64,000 nt of DNA from Kribbella capetownensis (GTDB lineage Bacteria > Actinomycetota > Actinomycetes > Propionibacteriales > Kribbellaceae): positions 248,001-312,000 of the forward strand of contig NZ_SJKD01000004.1 of NCBI RefSeq assembly GCF_004331485.1. The letters are read 5' to 3'. Below, in pieces: positions 57,707 through 64,000 of this stretch; the stretch's first letter is position 1; each line of letters begins with the position of its first letter. Below the pieces are notes generated by a model. That model made no database searches, had not been told where the DNA came from, and saw only the letters and a list, made by a program, of their open reading frames with translations. The translations under genes and the position numbers were made by a program.

Positions 57707-59048
57707 CCGCCAAACTTAACTTGGGCAGGGCAGCCTCGTTCACGAAGGCGTCCCGGGGGCGTTGGACCGACGCCAGTGAGACGATGTCGCGGCCATGGAT
57801 CGCGGCGGCGAGCCAGACGGACAGCACCCGCATCTTGCGGTCCCAGGTCGGCACGGCCAGGACGTGGTAGCCGCGGTGCATGAGCCAGGCGAGGAAGCCC
57901 CTGACCACGATCCAGCGGAACTGGAAGATCCCGGTGCCCAAGCCGAGGGTCGCAACAGCTCCGAGCGTGTGGTGGACGTAGTTCTTCGGTTCGCGGCCAC
58001 GCAGCGACGCCAGCAGGTTCTTCGCCAACCGCTTCCCTTGCCGTACGGCGTTCTGCGCGTTGGGCACCGTGAAGGCGCCGGGGACCGGGGAGGCGAGGTC
58101 CGGCACGGCGGCATCGTCGCCGGCGGCCCACGCGTCCGGGACCACCTCGGTCTCGGTGCCGACCCGCAGATCGGCGCGCGTCTGGATCAGACCGCGGTCC
58201 GTCACCGGCAGGTCGGTGTGGCCACGCACCAGCCGGGTCGCGGCGTTGCCTGCCGTCCAGACGAGCAGTTCCGTGTCGTACTCCGTACCGTCCGACAGGA
58301 TCACGTGGCCGTCGTCGGCCGACAGGAGTGTGGTGTCGAGGTGGAGGTGGGCGCCACGCCGTACGAGCAGCGAACGCACCCATTTCCTGGGGCCGTCGGT
58401 GACCTCGGGCAGGATCCGCTGGGTCGCCTCGACCAGGTGGAAGGCCAGATCGTCGCGGCTGAGCTCCGGGTACTTCTTGAGCAGGGCGTTGGCCAGCGAC
58501 AGGAGCTCACCGAAGCCCTCGACCCCGGCGAAGCCGCCGCCCACGAACGTCACGGTCAGGAGGCGCCGCCGCTCCGGCCCGGGCGGGAGCACGGACGCCT
58601 CGTCGAAGGCGGTCAGCAGCCGGTCGCGAATCGCCACCGCCTCCTCGACGTGCTTCATGCCGATCGCGCGGTCGGCGACACCGGGCAGGTCGAACGTCCG
58701 GGTGACCGCACCGGCCGTCACCGCGATGATGTCGTACTCGAGTTCGTACTCAGGCCCCTTGACCGGCTGGATCGTCACCGTGCGCCGGCCATGCTCGACC
58801 TTCGTCACCGAGCCCGCGATGAGCTTCGTGTGATGCAGGTTCCGCCGCAACGAGATCGCCGCGTGCCGCGCCTCCACCGATCCGGACAGCACCTCAGGCA
58901 GGAAGGGTTGGTACGTCATGTACGGCCGCGGATCGATCACGATCACCTCAGCCTCACCGCGCCGCAGCTTCTTCTCCAGCTTCCACGCCGCATAGAAGCC
59001 GGCATACCCACCACCGACCACAACAATCCTGCGCACCGCTGTCTCCAT
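57651..59048 (-). CDS. ndh: Type II NADH dehydrogenase (NDH-2)
   Basis: 465 residues. FAD site IVVVGGGYAGFYAAWKLE, then YMTYQPFLPEVLSG, the NAD site VTFVGGGFAGVEGFGEL, and the flavin-binding VPDAWAAGDDAAVPD. The C-terminal region FQFRWIVVRGFLAWLMHRGYH is the hydrophobic membrane-binding part. It oxidises NADH and reduces menaquinone without pumping. The start is ATG 59048; a GTG at 59036 preceded by GGAG is a real alternative. It is coupled to the nucleotidyltransferase by overlap. Confidence 0.92.
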   Translation of the reverse strand: METAVRRIVVVGGGYAGFYAAWKLEKKLRRGEAEVIVIDPRPYMTYQPFLPEVLSGSVEARHAAISLRRNLHHTKLIAGSVTKVEHGRRTVTIQPVKGPEYELEYDIIAVTAGAVTRTFDLPGVADRAIGMKHVEEAVAIRDRLLTAFDEASVLPPGPERRRLLTVTFVGGGFAGVEGFGELLSLANALLKKYPELSRDDLAFHLVEATQRILPEVTDGPRKWVRSLLVRRGAHLHLDTTLLSADDGHVILSDGTEYDTELLVWTAGNAATRLVRGHTDLPVTDRGLIQTRADLRVGTETEVVPDAWAAGDDAAVPDLASPVPGAFTVPNAQNAVRQGKRLAKNLLASLRGREPKNYVHHTLGAVATLGLGTGIFQFRWIVVRGFLAWLMHRGYHVLAVPTWDRKMRVLSVWLAAAIHGRDIVSLASVQRPRDAFVNEAALPKLSLADVHSGGTPAVAEPADRSS

Positions 59049-59177
59049 CCGTTCGAGTTCTCACCAACTAGGACAGGGCAGCCCACCGATTTGTGACATG
59101 GATCAGCTCGAGCCGAGTGGCGGGCCCCGCATGGTAACTGCCGCGCCCTGAGGGACGGCACGATGACCGAACCCCGT

Positions 59178-59215
59178 CGATGCATTGCAGCATGATGCAA
59201 TGACAGGGAGTTCTC
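59178..59215. other. Intergenic region before the RHS gene with a small inverted repeat
   Basis: In the 263-bp gap (59049-59311) the only clear structure is CATTGC-N8-GCAATG (59182-59201), with ATGCAT-like sequence around it. A TTGACG at 59216 has no good -10 at normal spacing. No other signal is seen. Confidence 0.3.
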
Positions 59216-59311
59216 TTGACGTGACGGTGTGTAGGTCCCCATGCTCGTACGGCGCCGGGTGCGGCTGGGGGCCAAGGGGGTTCTGGGGCCGGCGCGTGAC
59301 TGGGGATGATC

Positions 59312-62300
59312 ATGCGTCGTTTCGCTGCGTTGCCATTGTCTGCCCTTCTGGTGTCGCTGCTGGTTCCGCAGGCTGCCGCGTCGAGTGCTCCCGCTGATCA
59401 GCGGGCCTCGGTGCCGGTGCAGGTGGTGCAGGCCGAGACCGTTCATCGCGCGAAGCCGCCGAAGCCTGCGATGTCTGTGGCGGCGCGGCACGAGCAGGTC
59501 GAGCAGGATCTGCCGAAGGTGGGCCATGGCTTTGACTTGACGAAGGCGAACTCGGCTACTGGCAACGAGAAGTCTGCCGCGCCGGCGGTGGATTGGTCGA
59601 TCAGCAATGAGCGGTATGCGCCGTTCAGGAAGCCTGCTTTCACGGTCTGGGGTGACGCGATCGTTGACTTCTCCGGTCCGGTCGTGGCGAACTCCTGGAC
59701 AGTGGACATGGCCGTCGTCGATGTGGCCAGTGGTCAGGAGATCAGTCTGCCGAGTCAGCCCTTGTTTTGCGGCGGTGCGTGCAGGACTGCGGCGATCTGG
59801 TCGGACACGCTGGGCGCGGGGTTGACGCCGGGCAGGTTGTACAAGGGCAAGTTCCGGGTCAGGAACTCCAGCACCAGTTCGCCGTGGTTCACGTTGAGTC
59901 AGTCGCAGCCGGCGTTGTTCACGCCCGGGATTCCGGGTGATCTGGCTGGGCAGTGTGCGTGTAATGCCGGGAGCCAGGCATATCGGGGGGATCCGGTCAA
60001 CACGGCTACGGGTGCGTTCGTTGAGTCGTTCACGGACGTGCAGGGGACGGGTCCGGGTGTCCCGTTGCAGGTGTCAAGGTTCTATTCGTCGTTGTCAACG
60101 GCAGTTTCGTCGTTCGGCAAGGGGTGGAGCTGGGCGTACGACTCTTCGTTGACCGCGTCGGCGAGCGAGGTGGCAGTGCGGTTCGCTGATGGGGCGACCA
60201 TCAAGTTCACGAAGGACGCCGGTGGCGCATGGCAGTCGCCTGCCGCGGTGAAGCAACGGCTTCGACCTGTCGGCACAGGGTGGGAGCTGCGGACTTCGGA
60301 CGGCACGACGTACAGGTACGACGCAGCCGGGCTGCTGACCGGGATCGTCGACGCTGGTGGGATCGGTGTGGCGCTCGCGTATTCCGGGGGGAAGCTCGCG
60401 ACGGTCACCGAGCGGAGTGGGCGGGTCGCGACGCTGACCTGGGACGCGGATCGGATCGCGAAGCTCAGTCTGTCCGATGGTCGCGAGGTGTCGTACGGGT
60501 ACACGAGTGGTCTGTTGACGCAGGTTACCGATGTTCGCGGTCAGGCCACGTCGTACGGGTATGACGCGAGCGGCCGGATTGTCACGGTCACGGACGCGCT
60601 GGGTCGCCAGACCACGAAGAACACCTACGACGCCACGACCGGCCGGGTGTCGAGCCAGACGAACGCGACCGGGGACGTGACGGGTTTCGAGTGGGACGAG
60701 GCCCGGGGTGAGTCCGACACGATCGATCCGAACGGTGGCGTGTGGACCGATCTGTATTCGGGCGGTGTGCTGGTCGCCCATTACGGTCCGGACGGCAGGC
60801 GGACGACGTATGACTACGACGGTCGCCTGAACAAGGTCCTGATCACGGATCCGCGGTTCGCCGAGACGGTGATGACGTACGACGCGCGGGACAACATGTT
60901 GACCCGGACCGCGTCGGCGCCGTTGTCGTATGTCGAGTCGTGGACGTACGACGACGAGGACAACATCACTTCGGCCACGGATGGGCGTGGGCAGAAGACG
61001 ATCCTCACCTATGACACGGCGAATCGGTTGATGTCGTCGACGGATCCGGGCGGCGGCAAGACGGAACTCACCTACACCGCGGTGGGGCAGTTGGCGACGC
61101 AGAAGACCCCGGCCGGGCATGTCACGACGATGGACTACGACACCGCCGGGAATCTGATCGCGAAGACGAGCCCGCTGGGGTTCGTGGAGCGGTTGGAGTA
61201 CGACGCGGCGGGCCGGGTGATCGCGAGTCGTGATCCGCGCGGCAGCGTGGAAGGCAGTACTCCGGAGGAGTACACGACGCACTTCACCTACGATGCCGCC
61301 GGCAACATCTTGACGACGACTGCGCCGGATGACGCCGTGACGACCAACGTGTACGACGAGGTCGGCAAGCTGTCGAGCGCGACGGTCGCGAACGCGGGCG
61401 GGACGGTGCTGTCGGCGACCGGATACAGGTACGACGCAGCCGGCCGCACGGTCGAGACCTCCGACGCGGCGGGTGTCACGTCGACGACCAAGTTCGACTC
61501 GCGGGGCAACCGGAGCGAGTCGACCGACGCGACCGGTGCGAAGACCACCTACAGCTATGACTCGATGAACCGAACGGCGTCGATGACGACACCGCGCGGC
61601 TATGAGACCGGTGCGGATCCGGCGGCGTTCACCTGGTCATACACCTACGATGCCAACGGCAACCAGCTGACCAGCACCGACGGTGCCGGGCGGCAGACCA
61701 AGCAGACCTTCGACGTGCTGAATCGGGTCAGCACGGTCACCGCACCCGGTGGTGGGGTGACGACCACGACGTACGACGGTGCGGGGAATGTGTTGACGTC
61801 GAAGGATCCGCTCGGGCGGATCACCACGAACGTGTACGACGCGGCCGGCCGGCTGCAAAGCACGGCGGTACCGGGACTGCAGCCAACGACGTACACCTAC
61901 GACCTGGACGGCCACCAGTTGTCGATGAAGTCGCCGAGCGGCGGCTCGGTCACGACCTGGACCTACGACGCCGACGGCCGGCAGATCACGCAGACCGATC
62001 CGCGGGGCAACGTGTCCGGTGGTACGCCGGCCGACTACACGACCACCTACGGCTACGATCCGGCCGGGAACCAGACAACCCAGACCGACAAGCTGGGCAA
62101 GGTCACCACGCAGGCCTATGACCCCAGTAACAACGTCACCAGTGAACGCGACCCGCTCGGCAACACCACCAGCTACGCCTATGACGCGCTGCAGCGGTTG
62201 ACTTCGGTCACCTCGCCGGTCGCCTCGGCCACGACGACCTACACCTATGACTCGGTCGGCAACCTGGCCGAGCGCAAGGACCCACGCGACGGCGTGACCA

Positions 62301-64000
62301 AGTACGGCTACAACCCGCGCGGTGACCTGACGTCGGTCATCGACCCGCTGGATCGCAAGCAGACGTTCGGGTACGACGCCGAGGGCAACGTCACCGAGAT
62401 CATCAAGGCCCGCGGCTACGCCTCTGGGGATCTGCCGGCCTACACGATCAGGCAGGCCTACGACCTGCGCGGCCTGCGGACCTCGCTGACCACCGCCTCG
62501 ACGGCGGCGAACGCGACCTTCGGCTACGACGCCGACGGGTTGCTCAAGACCTACACCGACGTCACCGGCACCACGACCCTCACCCGAGACACCGCCGGAC
62601 AACTCACCGGGGTGACGCAGCCGCAAGGCAACTACGGCTACACCTACACCCCGTACGGCGAGGTCCTGACCCGCACCCAGCCCGGCAGCGTCACCAGCAC
62701 CTACGGCTACGACACCGACGGCCGCGCGACGACGCTGACCTCGGACGGGCAGACGACCGGCTTCGGCTACGACGCCGACAGCCACCTGACCTCCATCGTC
62801 TACCCGGCCACCAGCGGCTACACCCAGACCCGGACCTACGACCGCACCGGCGACATCGCGGCCGTGGCGAACCAGAAGAGCGGAGCCACCACGCCGCTGA
62901 GCCGCTACGACTACACCCGCGACGCCAACCACAACCCGACAGTCGTCAAACGGACCCGGGGCACCACGGTCTACAACGAGGCGTTCGAGTACGACGCCGC
63001 GAACCGGATCACCAAGAACTGCCTCGACGCCACCACCTGTACGGGTGCTGCGGCCTCCGTCGGGTACAGCTACGACGCGAGCGGTAACCGGCTGACCGAG
63101 GACCGGGCCGGCGTCACCAACCCCGGCACCACCGCCTACAGCTACGACGCTGCCAACCAGATCATCAACCGCACCGACCCCGGCGGCACGGTCACGCCGT
63201 ACAGCTACAACGCCGACGGGCAACTCGAGGGCAACCGCACCTGGGACGTCCTCGGCCGCATCACCACCGAAACCACCGGCACCCAGACCACCAGTTTCAC
63301 CTACGACGCGCTGGGGCTGCGGCGCACCGTCGCCAACACCGCCGGCACCAAGAAGCTGTCGTGGGACATCAACAACCCGATCCCGATGATCGGCGTCGAA
63401 ACCCGCACCGACGCAAGCCTCTGGCGCCACCGCTACGCCCCCGACGGCACCGCCGTCTACGTCGAACACCCCGCCAAGACCTACCCCCGCTCGCTCCTGT
63501 TCGGTGACGCCCTCGGCAGCATCACCGACGTACTCGACCAAACCGGCGGCGCCCGCTGGCGCTACGGCTACGAACCCTTCGGCGCCAAACGCACCACCGA
63601 AAAACTCAACACCACCGCCGAAGACCCCTCCCTCGGCTTCACCGGCGCCTACCTCGAACCCACCACCGGCAACTACCACGTCCGCGCCCGAGACCTCGAC
63701 CCCTCAGGCACCTTCCTCTCCCCAGACCCCCTCGCGCCGGACCTAGCTGACCCGTACGTCACCGCCTACGCCTACGCCAACCAACAACCAACCCTCCTCA
63801 CTGACCCCACCGGGTTGACGCCGAAGTCGTTGGGAGACTTCTGGGATGGCCTCAAGGCAGTTGGCAAGAAGCTCGGTGAAGTCGGCAGAACAGAGCCACA
63901 AACCCGAGGCCGGCAGATCGCTGTAGGAATAGGCGGCGGCGCGGCAAGCCTCGGTGATATTCGGCTTGGCGGCGGACAGACGGACCTATCTAGAAGCACG
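59312..64000 (+). CDS. Secreted RHS/YD-repeat polymorphic-toxin-like protein (3' end outside window)
   Basis: At least 1,563 residues, open to the window edge. The signal peptide MRRFAALPLSALLVSLLVP ends near AAASSA. A prepiece follows, then a DUF6531-type start (GDPVNTATGAFVESF), then dozens of YD repeats (YDAAGRV, YDANGNQLT, YDALQRLTSV). The RHS core end is present: GDALGSITDVLDQTGG, YGYEPFGAKR, GFTGAYLEPTTGNYHVRARD and PYVTAYAYANQQPTLLTDPTG around 63820. About 55 residues of the variable C-terminal tip are seen before the edge. ATG 59312 has GGGG 8 nt upstream; ATG 59306 is in frame too. The early codons end more often in G or T, the late ones in C. The toxin and immunity genes lie beyond the window. 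Confidence 0.93.
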   Translation, partial: MRRFAALPLSALLVSLLVPQAAASSAPADQRASVPVQVVQAETVHRAKPPKPAMSVAARHEQVEQDLPKVGHGFDLTKANSATGNEKSAAPAVDWSISNERYAPFRKPAFTVWGDAIVDFSGPVVANSWTVDMAVVDVASGQEISLPSQPLFCGGACRTAAIWSDTLGAGLTPGRLYKGKFRVRNSSTSSPWFTLSQSQPALFTPGIPGDLAGQCACNAGSQAYRGDPVNTATGAFVESFTDVQGTGPGVPLQVSRFYSSLSTAVSSFGKGWSWAYDSSLTASASEVAVRFADGATIKFTKDAGGAWQSPAAVKQRLRPVGTGWELRTSDGTTYRYDAAGLLTGIVDAGGIGVALAYSGGKLATVTERSGRVATLTWDADRIAKLSLSDGREVSYGYTSGLLTQVTDVRGQATSYGYDASGRIVTVTDALGRQTTKNTYDATTGRVSSQTNATGDVTGFEWDEARGESDTIDPNGGVWTDLYSGGVLVAHYGPDGRRTTYDYDGRLNKVLITDPRFAETVMTYDARDNMLTRTASAPLSYVESWTYDDEDNITSATDGRGQKTILTYDTANRLMSSTDPGGGKTELTYTAVGQLATQKTPAGHVTTMDYDTAGNLIAKTSPLGFVERLEYDAAGRVIASRDPRGSVEGSTPEEYTTHFTYDAAGNILTTTAPDDAVTTNVYDEVGKLSSATVANAGGTVLSATGYRYDAAGRTVETSDAAGVTSTTKFDSRGNRSESTDATGAKTTYSYDSMNRTASMTTPRGYETGADPAAFTWSYTYDANGNQLTSTDGAGRQTKQTFDVLNRVSTVTAPGGGVTTTTYDGAGNVLTSKDPLGRITTNVYDAAGRLQSTAVPGLQPTTYTYDLDGHQLSMKSPSGGSVTTWTYDADGRQITQTDPRGNVSGGTPADYTTTYGYDPAGNQTTQTDKLGKVTTQAYDPSNNVTSERDPLGNTTSYAYDALQRLTSVTSPVASATTTYTYDSVGNLAERKDPRDGVTKYGYNPRGDLTSVIDPLDRKQTFGYDAEGNVTEIIKARGYASGDLPAYTIRQAYDLRGLRTSLTTASTAANATFGYDADGLLKTYTDVTGTTTLTRDTAGQLTGVTQPQGNYGYTYTPYGEVLTRTQPGSVTSTYGYDTDGRATTLTSDGQTTGFGYDADSHLTSIVYPATSGYTQTRTYDRTGDIAAVANQKSGATTPLSRYDYTRDANHNPTVVKRTRGTTVYNEAFEYDAANRITKNCLDATTCTGAAASVGYSYDASGNRLTEDRAGVTNPGTTAYSYDAANQIINRTDPGGTVTPYSYNADGQLEGNRTWDVLGRITTETTGTQTTSFTYDALGLRRTVANTAGTKKLSWDINNPIPMIGVETRTDASLWRHRYAPDGTAVYVEHPAKTYPRSLLFGDALGSITDVLDQTGGARWRYGYEPFGAKRTTEKLNTTAEDPSLGFTGAYLEPTTGNYHVRARDLDPSGTFLSPDPLAPDLADPYVTAYAYANQQPTLLTDPTGLTPKSLGDFWDGLKAVGKKLGEVGRTEPQTRGRQIAVGIGGGAASLGDIRLGGGQTDLSRST

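Noticed and set aside
61637..63679. 680-codon glycine/valine-rich minus frame inside the RHS gene
   Set aside because: Repetitive because it is antisense to YD repeats; not a separate PE_PGRS-like protein.
59312..64000. YD repeats as a DNA tandem repeat or CRISPR-like array
   Set aside because: The periodicity is at protein level with diverged DNA, in one open frame.

Overview
The window is about 64 kb of very GC-rich DNA with dense, mostly ATG/GTG-started genes. It suggests an actinobacterium: there is a mycothiol-dependent isomerase-family protein, a GAAC-N4-GTTC type LexA box before dnaE2, and many start codons placed 6-7 nt after a TANNNT-like -10 hexamer (leaderless transcripts). The gene content resembles Kribbella or a relative in Propionibacteriales, but this is an impression from family content and not a proven assignment. 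I saw no rRNA, tRNA, CRISPR array, insertion sequence or phage gene. No gap between genes exceeds 300 bases.

Left part (1-14 kb): a universal stress protein cut by the window edge and an amino acid permease; a decayed agmatinase pseudogene; a glutamine amidotransferase; an inositol-monophosphatase-like protein with an altered metal motif; the SOS-controlled error-prone polymerase gene dnaE2 (frameshifted as given) sharing a LexA box with a divergent small gene; several metabolic and membrane genes; and a three-gene operon ending in a Rieske lipoprotein.

14-21 kb is a catabolic island: an IclR regulator and an amidohydrolase on one strand, and a divergent operon of CoA transferase, citryl-CoA-lyase-like protein, class III extradiol dioxygenase subunits (LigB-like and LigA-like) and a quinone-oxidoreductase-like protein. 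Two matching palindromes lie in the divergent promoter region. 21-24 kb holds an MFS exporter, a TetR regulator and a beta-lactamase-fold hydrolase linked by three related operators.

24-29.2 kb is the most unusual locus: a cytoplasmic subtilisin-like (S8) protease divergent from a TPR-CHAT (caspase-like) protein, followed by an ECF-type sigma factor and a small uncharacterised protein. The architecture recalls the TPR-CHAT/sigma arrangement of type III-E CRISPR Craspase loci, but without CRISPR.

29-43 kb is mixed: PhoX, a DUF2975/XRE pair, an APH-like kinase, AlaX, two Gfo/Idh/MocA dehydrogenases, SDRs, and TetR/ArsR regulators with clear palindromic operators. 41.8-57 kb looks like a peptide and D-amino-acid salvage island: PucR, then a minus-strand operon (atypical D-aminoacylase, a tandem double beta-lactamase-fold protein, a peptide-binding lipoprotein, M20 deacylase, GNAT acyltransferase, N-acylamino acid racemase) divergent from a Tat-exported serine hydrolase plus DppBCDF. 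The M20/GNAT/racemase trio matches the known N-succinyl route that converts D- to L-amino acids. The right end carries a nucleotidyltransferase, NDH-2, and a secreted RHS-repeat protein running off the window just as its variable C-terminal tip begins.
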